Shown: positions 15,643-24,140 of the stretch, one piece after another
Numbering within the stretch: position 1 is the first letter of the stretch
Layout: every line of letters starts with the position of its first letter
Assembly (NCBI GenBank): GCA_938011315.1
Contig: CALLUG010000016.1
Coordinates: 1-57,587 of the forward strand
Direction: 5' to 3'
Length of the DNA stretch: 57,587 nt
From: an uncultured Flavobacteriaceae bacterium
GTDB taxonomy: Bacteria; Bacteroidota; Bacteroidia; Flavobacteriales; Flavobacteriaceae
The notes under the pieces: generated by a model
What the model saw: only the letters and a program-made list of their open reading frames with translations
The model's database searches: none
Told to the model about the DNA's origin: nothing
Translations under genes and position numbers: made by a program

Positions 15643-17514
15643 ATGTTTAAAGACGTATATGATGTTATTGTAGTAGGAGGTGGACACGCAGGTAGCGAAG
15701 CTGCTGCTGCTGCTGCCAATATGGGAAGTAAAACATTGCTAGTTACCATGAACCTCCAAAACATTGCACAGATGTCTTGCAACCCTGCTATGGGCGGTAT
15801 TGCAAAAGGACAAATTGTGAGAGAAATTGATGCTTTAGGTGGATATAGCGGTATTGTAAGCGACACCTCCGCAATACAATTCAAAATGCTTAACAAATCC
15901 AAAGGCCCTGCAATGTGGAGTCCTAGAGTACAGAGCGACAGAATGCGTTTTGCAGAAGATTGGCGCTTACTTTTAGAACAAACCAAAAACCTTGATTTTT
16001 ATCAAGACATGGTTACAGATTTGCTGATTGAAAAGCATAAAGTTACTGGAGTTGTTACAGGCTTAGGAATTAAAATTAAAGCAAAGACAGTAATTCTTAC
16101 CAACGGAACATTTTTAAACGGATTAATACATATAGGTGCCAAAAACTTCGGTGGCGGTCGCGCAGGGGAACGCGCCTCAACAGGTATAACAGCAGTCTTA
16201 GAAAAATTAGGTTTTGAATCTGGGCGGATGAAAACAGGAACACCGCCACGAGTAGATGGACGCTCATTAGAATATTCAAAAATGCTAGAACAACCTGGAG
16301 ATGCCCAACCAGAAAAGTTTTCTTATCTAGATAGCACTACAGCATTGCAGAAACAACGTTCCTGCTATATGACCTACACAAGCGAGAAAGTACATAATTT
16401 ACTTCGTGAAGGTTTTGATGCCTCTCCGATGTTTAATGGAAGTATCAAAAGCATTGGCCCTAGATACTGCCCATCTATAGAAGATAAGATTAACCGCTTT
16501 GCCGATAAAGACAGACATCAATTATTTATAGAGCCAGAAGGTTGGAATACTGTAGAGGTTTATGTTAATGGTTTTTCTACATCCTTGCCCGAAGCTGTAC
16601 AGTTTAATGCTTTGCGTTCAGTTGTAGGGTTTGAAAACGTTAAATTTTTCAGACCTGGTTATGCTATAGAATATGATTATTTTCCACCAACACAGTTACA
16701 ACATACCCTAGAAACCAAACTAGTTTCTGGGTTATATTTTGCAGGACAAATTAATGGAACTACAGGTTATGAAGAGGCAGCATCACAAGGTTTAATGGCC
16801 GGAATTAATGCCAGTTTGGCTGTACAAAACAAGGCTCCTTTTTTACTTAAACGTAACGAGGCTTATATAGGTGTGCTTATCGATGATCTTATTACAAAAG
16901 GAACAGAAGAACCGTACCGTATGTTTACCTCTCGTGCAGAATACCGTACTTTATTGCGGCAGGATAATGCGGATTTAAGGCTTACACCAAAAGGATATGC
17001 TCTAGGTATAGCCTCTGAAAAACGATTGCGACGCATGGAAGAAAAACATAATGCTGCCAAAAAGTTTGTTCAGTTTTTTAAAGACACCAGTGTTAAGCCA
17101 GAAGAAGCGAACCCAGTACTTGCATCTAAAAATTCTGCTCCCGTTAAGCAATCGGACAAGATGTTTAAGATTTTTGCTAGACCTAATATTAGTATAGATG
17201 ATGTTAGAAAATTTAATGCCGTAGAAAACTATATTAATCATAATAACCTAGATAGAGAGGTTATAGAACAAACAGAAATTCAGGTAAAATACTCTGGTTA
17301 TATTGAAAAAGAAAAGAATAATGCAGATAAACTAAATAGACTGGAAGACTTGAAAATACCTGCAAATTTTGATTATGCTCAAATTAAATCAATGAGCTTT
17401 GAAGCTAGAGAAAAACTGAAAAAAATTCAGCCCATTAGTATTTCGCAGGCATCTAGAATTAGCGGTGTTTCTCCTAATGACATTTCGGTATTGTTAGTTT
17501 ATATGGGTAGGTAA
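15643..17514 (+). CDS. mnmG: tRNA uridine-5-carboxymethylaminomethyl modification enzyme MnmG (GidA)
   Basis: A 623-residue FAD-dependent enzyme. With MnmE it adds the carboxymethylaminomethyl group to the wobble uridine of several tRNAs. The N-terminal dinucleotide-binding loop is GGGHAG at residues 12-17, followed by 'SCNPAMGGIAKGQIVREIDA' and 'KGPAMWSPRVQSDRM', all GidA signatures. 'RMKTGTPPRVDG' and 'FAGQINGTTGYEEAASQGLM' are also present, and the C-terminal helical domain ends 'ISGVSPNDISVLLVYMGR'. The length is normal. It is flanked on both sides by parS-type palindromes, and a TACCTTTG box lies upstream. Confidence 0.98.
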   Translation: MFKDVYDVIVVGGGHAGSEAAAAAANMGSKTLLVTMNLQNIAQMSCNPAMGGIAKGQIVREIDALGGYSGIVSDTSAIQFKMLNKSKGPAMWSPRVQSDRMRFAEDWRLLLEQTKNLDFYQDMVTDLLIEKHKVTGVVTGLGIKIKAKTVILTNGTFLNGLIHIGAKNFGGGRAGERASTGITAVLEKLGFESGRMKTGTPPRVDGRSLEYSKMLEQPGDAQPEKFSYLDSTTALQKQRSCYMTYTSEKVHNLLREGFDASPMFNGSIKSIGPRYCPSIEDKINRFADKDRHQLFIEPEGWNTVEVYVNGFSTSLPEAVQFNALRSVVGFENVKFFRPGYAIEYDYFPPTQLQHTLETKLVSGLYFAGQINGTTGYEEAASQGLMAGINASLAVQNKAPFLLKRNEAYIGVLIDDLITKGTEEPYRMFTSRAEYRTLLRQDNADLRLTPKGYALGIASEKRLRRMEEKHNAAKKFVQFFKDTSVKPEEANPVLASKNSAPVKQSDKMFKIFARPNISIDDVRKFNAVENYINHNNLDREVIEQTEIQVKYSGYIEKEKNNADKLNRLEDLKIPANFDYAQIKSMSFEAREKLKKIQPISISQASRISGVSPNDISVLLVYMGR

Positions 17515-17532
17515 ATAATTATAATCACTATG

Positions 17533-17548
17533 TGTTCCACGTGGAACA
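17533..17548. promoter_or_regulatory. parS-type chromosome partition site 2
   Basis: A second exact copy of TGTTCCACGTGGAACA, in the 45-bp spacer between mnmG and the methyltransferase gene, 1.95 kb from site 1. A possible ATG at 17530 would include this site in the coding frame (giving Met-Cys-Ser-Thr-Trp-Asn), which argues for the later start of the next gene. Confidence 0.88.
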
Positions 17549-17559
17549 TTTTTGTTTTT

Positions 17560-18417
17560 ATGGAAGATAAACATGTTTATTTAAAATTGAAAGATTACTC
17601 TGTGTCTGGAGAAAAATTTGAGTTACAATATAATGCTAACTTAGATTTATTAGAAACAAAACCACAGCCATCTCCTAAGCAATTACCAAACTATTATAAA
17701 AGTGAAGATTATATTTCGCATACAAATGCTAAGCGAAACCTATTTGAAAATGCATATCACTTTGTAAGACATATTGCTTTAAAAAGAAAACTAAAACTTA
17801 TTAATGACTTGCAACCTGATACTAAGCACTTGTTGGATGTTGGCTGTGGCACAGGAGAGTTTATACAATTAGCACAAAAAAATAAGTGGGTGGTAAAGGG
17901 CATAGAGCCCAATACAAATGCAAGAACTATAGCTAATAAAAAAACTGGAGACTCTGTTTTTGATACAAACATGTTACTAAAGCTAAAAACAGGTAGCTTT
18001 GATGTTATTACCCTTTGGCATGTATTAGAGCATCTGCCAAATCTTGATCAGCATATCTCTGTGTTTAAAAAGTTGCTGAAACCCAATGGCACACTTATTA
18101 TTGCAGTTCCAAATTACAGAAGTTATGATGCAAATTATTATAAAAACTTTTGGGCTGCTTATGATGTACCAAGACACCTATGGCATTTTTCTAGAACGTC
18201 AATAACAAAATTAATGAACTCAAAACAGTTAGAGGTTATTAAAGTACGTCCTATGATTTTTGATGCTTATTATGTAAGTCTCCTTTCCGAAAAATATAAA
18301 TTTGGTCGTATGCGTTTTCTTAATGCTTTTAAAATAGGATTTCGTTCTAATAAACGCGCAAAACACTCAGGAGAGTATTCATCATTAATTTATTGTGTTA
18401 AAAATCAATTTCAATAA
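17560..18417 (+). CDS. Class I SAM-dependent methyltransferase
   Basis: A 285-residue methyltransferase with the SAM-binding motif I 'LLDVGCGTGEF' at about 91-101, acidic 'GIEPN' after strand 2, and 'FDVITLWHVLEHLPN' as motif II/III, like the Methyltransf_23 or UbiG-type families. The stretch 'VPRHLWHFSRTSITKLM' resembles methyltransferases acting on sugars or surface polymers. The N-terminal 85 residues are a separate short region with no zinc ligands. Start chosen at ATG 17560 (MEDKHVYLKL); the frame extends back to 17530, but that part is the parS-type palindrome. It follows mnmG by 45 bp. The substrate is unknown. Confidence 0.85.
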   Translation: MEDKHVYLKLKDYSVSGEKFELQYNANLDLLETKPQPSPKQLPNYYKSEDYISHTNAKRNLFENAYHFVRHIALKRKLKLINDLQPDTKHLLDVGCGTGEFIQLAQKNKWVVKGIEPNTNARTIANKKTGDSVFDTNMLLKLKTGSFDVITLWHVLEHLPNLDQHISVFKKLLKPNGTLIIAVPNYRSYDANYYKNFWAAYDVPRHLWHFSRTSITKLMNSKQLEVIKVRPMIFDAYYVSLLSEKYKFGRMRFLNAFKIGFRSNKRAKHSGEYSSLIYCVKNQFQ

Positions 18418-18588
18418 AGCCTTTTCTGTTTAAAAACAGATTCTATATACTTGTGTTGGGTTGTTAAATAAACACGCTTAAAAGTGCTTATTCGGCTTCA
18501 TTTTTAATAACATTTAATTATCATATTTTTTTTAAAATAAACTTTGTTTATGGTTTGTTTTTTTTTAAGAAAAAGAAAAGCTTTTAAT

Positions 18589-18596
18589 TACATTTG
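18589..18596 (+). promoter_or_regulatory. -7 box before the Skp-like lipoprotein gene
   Basis: TACATTTG lies 25 bp before the ATG at 18621. No TTG at 17-23 bp upstream; the nearest TTG is 31 bp away. Confidence 0.4.
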
Positions 18597-18620
18597 TGCA
18601 AAATTTTAAATGCCATTCTA

Positions 18621-19136
18621 ATGAAAAATACTTTAGTTCTTATTGTCGTTTCATTTTGTTTTTTGTCCTGTAATCAAAAACAAAAAATAGCTTATATCGA
18701 TAACGTAAAACTTATAAATGAATATCAGGAAAAAATAGATGCAGAAAAAAAGATTAAGCTTAAAATTGAAGCGTTTCAAAAACGTACAGACAGTTTAAGA
18801 AAGGCATTTCAAGCTGAGCTTAACCAAGCCGAACTTGAAGCGAAAACATTATCACAGTCCGGAATAAAAAAGCTAATGCAAAAGTTTCAAGAAAAAGAAC
18901 AGACCTTGTCGCAACAAATGCAAAATGAACAACAACAAATAGCAAAAGAGAATCAAACTAAAAATGATGATCTTATTAAAAAAGTAAGATTGTTTGTAGA
19001 AACTTACGGAAAAAATAATAATTACGACTTTATTTTAGGGAGTAATCAAGCTGGGAGTGTAATGTATGGAAGAGAACAAGCAGACATAACTGAGATAATA
19101 CTAAAAGAGTTAAATAACTCATATTCAAACGAATAG
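18621..19136 (+). CDS. OmpH/Skp-family lipoprotein
   Basis: A 171-residue secreted protein with lipobox Cys17 (SFCFLSC). The mature part opens with the strand 'KIAYIDNVKLINEYQEK', typical of Skp/OmpH chaperones, followed by a long alpha-helical hairpin (about 40-135, Lys/Gln/Glu-rich) and the closing 'YDFILGSNQAGSVMYG' strand and helix. Skp proteins hold unfolded outer-membrane proteins in the periplasm; here the lipobox suggests membrane tethering. The ATG at 18621 was chosen over an upstream TTG because it starts the signal peptide and follows the TACATTTG box by 24 bp. The gene converges with holB with a 14-bp gap. Confidence 0.85.
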   Translation: MKNTLVLIVVSFCFLSCNQKQKIAYIDNVKLINEYQEKIDAEKKIKLKIEAFQKRTDSLRKAFQAELNQAELEAKTLSQSGIKKLMQKFQEKEQTLSQQMQNEQQQIAKENQTKNDDLIKKVRLFVETYGKNNNYDFILGSNQAGSVMYGREQADITEIILKELNNSYSNE

Positions 19137-19150
19137 ACTTATAAATATTT

Positions 19151-20305
19151 TCATATTGACTTTTGGTGCAGAAGCCGTGTAAGCTTTATAGATAAATCGG
19201 TAAGAATAATTTTAGAACTTCCGTTACGCTCAATATGGTAGATAGCTGTTTCTAGCTCAGAGTGGATTGCGATAATGTTATTTTCATGAACAAAAGGTGC
19301 AAAATTTTCTAGCTTAAATCCTTTTGTTTTAGGTTGAATAAAAACTAAACGATCTGCCTTGTAGTTAAGTAGTAAAGCTTGTCTAAAAAAATGGATGCAG
19401 TAATGCAGAAATTGCTTTTGTGTTTCGCGTCCTTGCTTTGCAATGGTTTCGCTCCAAGACATTAAATCATGTATGGAAGCCTTATTGCCCTTAGCTTTAA
19501 AGGCACTACGAATCCAAAATATAAACCACTCTTCAAACTGAGACTCCTCATCTCGTTGCGATATTAAACTACAAGCTTTATTAAAATTACCGTTAGATTG
19601 GTACGCTATTTTAGTTGCAGTATCCGTATCAATATTATATTGCTTTATTAAAGCATCGTGTATAGTATCTTGACTTAAAGGGGGAAATTGTAATGTTTGA
19701 CAGCGCGAACGTATTGTCGAAATAATTTGTTCTTCATCTTCTGCTATTAATATAAAAACAGTTTTGTTGGGTGGCTCTTCAATAAGTTTTAAAAGCTTAT
19801 TGGCGCAAGCTGTATTCATACGTTCTGCCATCCAGATAATCATGACTTTATAGCCTCCCTCATAGGATTTTAAAGATAGTGTTTTTACAATATCTAGAGC
19901 TTCATCTACACGTATTTCACCTTGTTTATTGTCTATACCTAGTTGTTTGTACCAGTCAAATAGCGTACAATATACCTGCGTTTTTAGAAGTGTTCGCCAT
20001 TCATCCATAAATAATTTAGATACTGGATGACTTTTTATCTTTTCTGTAGTAGCTACAGGAAAAACAAAATGTAAATCTGGATGCGATAGAGCATTACACT
20101 TTAAATTGCAAGCCGAATTTCCGGTGGTATTCTCTGCCTCAGCGTTTTTACAAATAATGTATTGTGCATAAGCTATTGCCATAGCTAAAGTGCCACTTCC
20201 TTGGGGACCAACAAAAAGTTGTGCATGTGGAATACGACCTTTATCTGCACTTAAAGTTAAATGTTTTTTAAGATGCGCTTGCCCTAAAATTTCAGAAAAT
20301 AACAT
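19151..20305 (-). CDS. holB: DNA polymerase III subunit delta'
   Basis: A 384-residue AAA+ clamp-loader subunit. It begins 'MLFSEILGQAHLKKHL', and its P-loop is degenerate (GPQGSGTLAMA, with no Lys in the GK position), as expected of delta', which does not hydrolyse ATP. The cysteines 'CKNAEAENTTGNSACNLKCN' near 52-70 form the zinc module. 'KVMIIWMAERMNTACANKLL', 'KLIEEPPNKTVFILIAED' and 'TIRSRCQTLQFPPLSQ' match the sensor and arginine-finger region of the family. The start is supported by a promoter whose -7 box ends 4 bp before the ATG, implying a leaderless or nearly leaderless transcript. Confidence 0.93.
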   Translation of the reverse strand: MLFSEILGQAHLKKHLTLSADKGRIPHAQLFVGPQGSGTLAMAIAYAQYIICKNAEAENTTGNSACNLKCNALSHPDLHFVFPVATTEKIKSHPVSKLFMDEWRTLLKTQVYCTLFDWYKQLGIDNKQGEIRVDEALDIVKTLSLKSYEGGYKVMIIWMAERMNTACANKLLKLIEEPPNKTVFILIAEDEEQIISTIRSRCQTLQFPPLSQDTIHDALIKQYNIDTDTATKIAYQSNGNFNKACSLISQRDEESQFEEWFIFWIRSAFKAKGNKASIHDLMSWSETIAKQGRETQKQFLHYCIHFFRQALLLNYKADRLVFIQPKTKGFKLENFAPFVHENNIIAIHSELETAIYHIERNGSSKIILTDLSIKLTRLLHQKSI

Positions 20306-20309
20306 AGTA

Positions 20310-20338
20310 CAAAGCTATAGCAATTTTTTTAAATTCAA
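20310..20338 (-). promoter_or_regulatory. Bacteroidota promoter at the holB start (leaderless)
   Basis: On the minus strand TTG (20338-20336) is followed after 18 bp by TAGCTTTG (20317-20310), a full match to TTG-N17-23-TAnnTTTG. The start codon follows only 4 bp later, so transcription should begin at or beside the A of the ATG. Confidence 0.6.
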
Positions 20339-20424
20339 TAGCTTGTTTTTTTAAGACAATATTTACGTGATAAAATTATAAATCCTGTATTTTTACACTA
20401 TTATTCAGATTGGATATAATAACA

Positions 20425-21501
20425 ATGAAAGCACTTCTTTTTTTGCCAGACATTTCAGGATTTACAGAGTTTGTACATCATACAGATATCAAACATAGTG
20501 GGCATATTATATCTGAACTTTTGGAAATATTACTCGATAAAAACACGATGGGTTTAGAGTTGGCAGAAATTGAAGGTGATGCTCTATTTTTTTATAAGTT
20601 AGTAGATACGGTAAATCCTAAAGTGTTGCAGCAGCAAATAGACGATATGTATATGGCGTTTCATGTACATTTAAAACGTTATGAATACGAACGTATTTGT
20701 AGTTGTGGAGCATGCTCGTCTGCATATAATCTTAATTTAAAATTTGTGGCTCACCACGGAGATATTGATTTTATAGAAATAAAGGGAAACAAAAAGCCCT
20801 ATGGAAGCAATGTTATACAAGTGCACCGCCTACTTAAAAACAAAGTCCCCTTTACAGAATATGCATTGTTTTCTGAAAGCATAAAAGAACTACCGCAAAT
20901 AAACAGCCGTTTTACTAAAACTACCGAGCAATATGACTTTGGCGAAATGACTTATGCTTATACCGCATTATCTCATCTAAAAAAAGGGTTGCCTTATGTA
21001 CCTCCTGTACCCCCAACAGTGCCCAAGCACTTGCTATTTAATATAAGCGATGTTATAAATTTACCCATGTTGGACTTATATGAGGTTATAAGTAATTTTG
21101 ATTACAGATTATTATGGGCTAAAGGCGTAAATAAAGTAGAATACGAGAAAAATAAAGTAAACAAATCAGGAAGAAAACACACGTGTTTAATTAATAAAAA
21201 CGAAGAAATTAATTTTACAACTATTAAGAAAAATCAAGATCAAGATAAGTTAGTTTATGGCGAGAGTACAGATAGTCTGCCGTTTACTAAAAAACTTAAT
21301 ATATATTATGTTTTAGAATCTCAGGCTAATGGGCTTACAAAACTAGACATTCAAGCTTATGCAGATTTTAAACCTTTTGGGGTGCTGTTTAAAAATATGC
21401 TATCTAAAAAAATGATTAACAATGCTACAGAAAACATGAAAGAGTTAATGCTACTCATAGATTCTGGTTTTTCAACACAATATTATGAAAACGATAAATG
21501 A
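20425..21501 (+). CDS. DUF2652 protein: cyclase-like N-domain plus SRPBCC-like C-domain
   Basis: A 358-residue cytoplasmic protein. The first 150 residues resemble class III nucleotide cyclases ('LFLPDISGFTEFVHHTDIKH' and 'LELAEIEGDALFFYKL'), with the F-x-D-I-x-G-F-T pattern and a second acidic Gly-Asp. A Cys triplet (CSCGAC) follows at about 92-97. The C-terminal part, from about 210, begins 'HLLFNISDVINLPMLDLYEV' and looks like an SRPBCC/START ligand-binding fold. Whether it makes a cyclic nucleotide is unknown: the second metal Asp and the adenine-selecting residues cannot be confirmed. ATG 20425 was chosen over a TTG 15 bp earlier. The gene overlaps pgk by 17 bp. Confidence 0.75.
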   Translation: MKALLFLPDISGFTEFVHHTDIKHSGHIISELLEILLDKNTMGLELAEIEGDALFFYKLVDTVNPKVLQQQIDDMYMAFHVHLKRYEYERICSCGACSSAYNLNLKFVAHHGDIDFIEIKGNKKPYGSNVIQVHRLLKNKVPFTEYALFSESIKELPQINSRFTKTTEQYDFGEMTYAYTALSHLKKGLPYVPPVPPTVPKHLLFNISDVINLPMLDLYEVISNFDYRLLWAKGVNKVEYEKNKVNKSGRKHTCLINKNEEINFTTIKKNQDQDKLVYGESTDSLPFTKKLNIYYVLESQANGLTKLDIQAYADFKPFGVLFKNMLSKKMINNATENMKELMLLIDSGFSTQYYENDK

Positions 21502-22672
21502 TTTTGATTTTAACAATAAAAAAGCACTTGTAAGGGTAGACTTTAATGTGCCGCTCAATTCAAGTTTTGAAGTTACAGATACGACACGTATTTTGACAGC
21601 TAAACCAACAATTCTTAAAATATTAGAAGACGGTGGAAGCTGTGTTTTAATGTCTCATTTGGGACGACCAAAAGGGAAACAAAATGAATTTTCATTACAA
21701 CACATTGTAAAACAAGTAGAAGATAGCATTGGAGTAGCAGTAACTTTTGTCCCAGATAGTATTGGAGATTATGCTCAACAACAGGTTGATAATCTACAAA
21801 CAGGAGAGGTGTTACTCCTAGAGAATTTACGCTTTTATGAGCAGGAACAAGCTGGAGATATTGTTTTTGCAGAACACTTATCCAAATTAGGTGATATCTA
21901 TGTAAATGATGCCTTTGGGACAGCCCATAGGGCACATGCATCTACAACCATTATTGCACAATTTTTTGAAAACCGCAAATGCTTTGGTTTACTTATGGCA
22001 AAGGAAATAGATAGCATTAAAAAAGTAATGGAAACAGGAAACAAGCCTATTACCGCTATTTTGGGAGGTGCAAAAGTATCCTCTAAGATTACAATTATAA
22101 ATCATATTTTAGATAAAATAGATCATCTCATTATTGGCGGTGGTATGACCTTTACGTTTATAAAGGCACAAGGAGGACAAATAGGGAACTCTTTGGTAGA
22201 AGATGACAAGCTAGACCTAGCTTTGGAAATACTAAGCAAAGCAAAACAAAATAATGTACAAGTTCATTTGCCTATAGATGCGGTAGTTGCAAACACTTTT
22301 AGTAATGATGCAGACACAAAAATAGTAAATACAAATCAAATTCCGAAAGGGTGGATGGGGCTAGATGTAGGCATAGAAACGCAGAAAGAATTTGCTAAAG
22401 TTGTTTTGAACTCCAAAACGATATTGTGGAATGGTCCTTTGGGTGTTTTTGAAATGGAAAATTTTGCTAACGGAACGATTGCTTTAGGACAAGCAATCGC
22501 AAAAGCTACCAAACTAGGAGCCTTTTCGTTAGTTGGTGGTGGCGATTCTGTGGCTGCAGTTAAGCAGTTTGGTTTTCAAAACAAAGTGAGTTACGTTAGT
22601 ACAGGAGGAGGAGCAATGCTAGAGAGTTTGGAAGGAAAGATACTTCCTGGCGTAAAAGCTATGTTGACATAG
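21485..22672 (+). CDS. pgk: Phosphoglycerate kinase
   Basis: A 395-residue glycolytic enzyme that transfers phosphate from 1,3-bisphosphoglycerate to ADP. The substrate-binding start 'KKALVRVDFNVPLN' and 'LMSHLGRPKG' are conserved. So are 'LLLENLRFYEQEQ', 'YVNDAFGTAHRAHAST', 'AILGGAKVSSKI', 'IIGGGMTFTF', 'ILWNGPLGVFE' and the nucleotide loop 'VGGGDSVAAVKQFG'. The length is normal. The start lies inside the last 17 bp of the DUF2652 gene, so the two are coupled and may form an operon. It is followed by a convergent lipoprotein gene. Confidence 0.98.
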   Translation: MKTINDFDFNNKKALVRVDFNVPLNSSFEVTDTTRILTAKPTILKILEDGGSCVLMSHLGRPKGKQNEFSLQHIVKQVEDSIGVAVTFVPDSIGDYAQQQVDNLQTGEVLLLENLRFYEQEQAGDIVFAEHLSKLGDIYVNDAFGTAHRAHASTTIIAQFFENRKCFGLLMAKEIDSIKKVMETGNKPITAILGGAKVSSKITIINHILDKIDHLIIGGGMTFTFIKAQGGQIGNSLVEDDKLDLALEILSKAKQNNVQVHLPIDAVVANTFSNDADTKIVNTNQIPKGWMGLDVGIETQKEFAKVVLNSKTILWNGPLGVFEMENFANGTIALGQAIAKATKLGAFSLVGGGDSVAAVKQFGFQNKVSYVSTGGGAMLESLEGKILPGVKAMLT

Positions 22673-22717
22673 AAGGAAGAGTCGTTTTTTTGTAGAAAAA
22701 TAACGTGCTAAGTGTTT

Positions 22718-23875
22718 TTAATTTTTAGTAACGCTTAGTTTAAGAAATCTAATATCTTTTCCTTTTTTGGAGTTTATATTAATATAAACGGTGTTGTTAT
22801 TTATAAATAATCCTGAAAAGGAAACATTAGCGTTTAATCTATAGTTTTTGACTAAGTCCATATCTCTATTAAAGACCTGTAGGACACTTTCTTTGTTCTT
22901 TTGTGTTGCAGCTTTTCGCTTTCTCTCTGGAACAGCAGATTGATAAAACCTGAAAACGAAATCGTTACTAGCGTAAATAGGACCAAAATTAGAATTAAAA
23001 AGAAAGCTACTTGAATTTAAATACCCAGAGTTGTTATTGTCTGGATAGTCTTTAATATTGTAATAAGGCAAATTGTCGGAAGTTGTAGTATAAACTGTTG
23101 TTACTTGCGTATCGGTATTATAGTTATAAATATAAGGAAGTGGAGAAAAAACATAGTATATATCTTTATTGTGTAACGAGAAGAAGGGGATACTATTAAA
23201 GCCAAAATTTTTACTTACAAACTCAGACGGAAACTTAATGTCTAATTCTTTTACTGTGTTTTTTTCAAAATTATATTTACTGATGAGCTTAAATGTTTCA
23301 AAATAGTTTTGTTGTTGTCCTCTTCTAGGATATTGTAGGTTTGTGTTTTTTATATAAAAATGATTGTTGTTATAGGCATAGCTAAAGCCAGTATTGTGCG
23401 ATGGGGATAAAGCATGCTTTTTGTAATAATCTTTATTTACCGAGCTACTGTCATTTATATTATTTTTACTAATAATCTCACCTTTTCTATTTAATTTATA
23501 GATGTTATAAGGGTTTATTAAAAAAATATCGTTGTTGTCCGAAACAAATAAAGCGTTTATTTGTTGGTGTGATTTTATTGCATTTGGACCATCAATAACT
23601 AAAGGAATGCTGCTTATTTTTGAAACTTTGGAGCCTAAAAAGAAGCAATCAATTTTATGTTTTTCAAGGTTGTAACCATAAAAAGTATTAAGTGTTTTGT
23701 TATAAGTTGTTACAGCATAGTTAGATTGAAAATCGTCATTAATAGCAATACTTACGGTATCCCTTTGTATTGACACATAATTGTTTTGTATTAAGTTTTT
23801 AGATACAATTGTTTTTGTATTATCATTACAACCTGTAATAATAATAGCACAAAATAGAGTTAGTAGTTGTTTCAT
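22718..23875 (-). CDS. Lipoprotein with beta-propeller-like (DUF4221-like) repeat
   Basis: A 385-residue protein with a lipobox Cys at residue 16 (IIITGC). The rest is beta-rich with recurring 'Y-N-x-E-K-H-K-I-D' and 'FLINPYNIYKLNRKGEII' strands, and 'VIDGPNAIKSHQQINALF', reminiscent of six-bladed propellers of the DUF4221 type; I could not verify the family. No catalytic residue is evident. The gene converges with pgk and is separated from the GH3 gene upstream by a terminator. It has its own good promoter at 23893-23922, so it is probably monocistronic. Confidence 0.6.
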   Translation of the reverse strand: MKQLLTLFCAIIITGCNDNTKTIVSKNLIQNNYVSIQRDTVSIAINDDFQSNYAVTTYNKTLNTFYGYNLEKHKIDCFFLGSKVSKISSIPLVIDGPNAIKSHQQINALFVSDNNDIFLINPYNIYKLNRKGEIISKNNINDSSSVNKDYYKKHALSPSHNTGFSYAYNNNHFYIKNTNLQYPRRGQQQNYFETFKLISKYNFEKNTVKELDIKFPSEFVSKNFGFNSIPFFSLHNKDIYYVFSPLPYIYNYNTDTQVTTVYTTTSDNLPYYNIKDYPDNNNSGYLNSSSFLFNSNFGPIYASNDFVFRFYQSAVPERKRKAATQKNKESVLQVFNRDMDLVKNYRLNANVSFSGLFINNNTVYININSKKGKDIRFLKLSVTKN

Positions 23876-23892
23876 AAGCGTATTGTGGCTAA

Positions 23893-23922
23893 CAAAGATA
23901 CCTTAATTATTGTTTTTTGCAA
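23893..23922 (-). promoter_or_regulatory. Bacteroidota promoter for the propeller-like lipoprotein
   Basis: On the minus strand TTG (23922-23920), a 19-bp spacer and TATCTTTG (23900-23893) match the consensus fully. The ATG follows 17 bp later, giving a leader of about 12 nt. Confidence 0.65.
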
Positions 23923-23973
23923 CATAGTAAGATATAAATTGCGTTGCGGTTGCTAGATAGCGCGCCACTGATA

Positions 23974-24009
23974 AAAAGGGAAGCCACCCTAGTTATAGAG
24001 TGGCTTTTT
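23974..24009 (-). terminator. Intrinsic terminator after the GH3 gene
   Basis: On the minus strand AAGCCAC (24006-24000) pairs with GTGGCTT (23987-23981) and the stem is followed by CCCTTTTT. It lies about 135 bp past the GH3 stop. The plus strand shows the same stem followed by a T-run, so it could act in both directions. Confidence 0.65.
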
Positions 24010-24140
24010 GGATTTTTATAATTAGTCTGCTTTTAAAGAATTGATTAATAGCTCTATAAAAATAAAGCTATTTTAAGTACTGAAAAAAGTTTTTAGACAA
24101 AACACTATTTTAACTCGACAAACAATTTTGTTATACAATT

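Noticed and set aside
21175-21190. A CACGTG-centred word (AAACACACGTGTTTAA) as a third parS site
   Set aside because: It lies inside the DUF2652 coding region and does not match TGTTnCACGTGnAACA in the outer bases.
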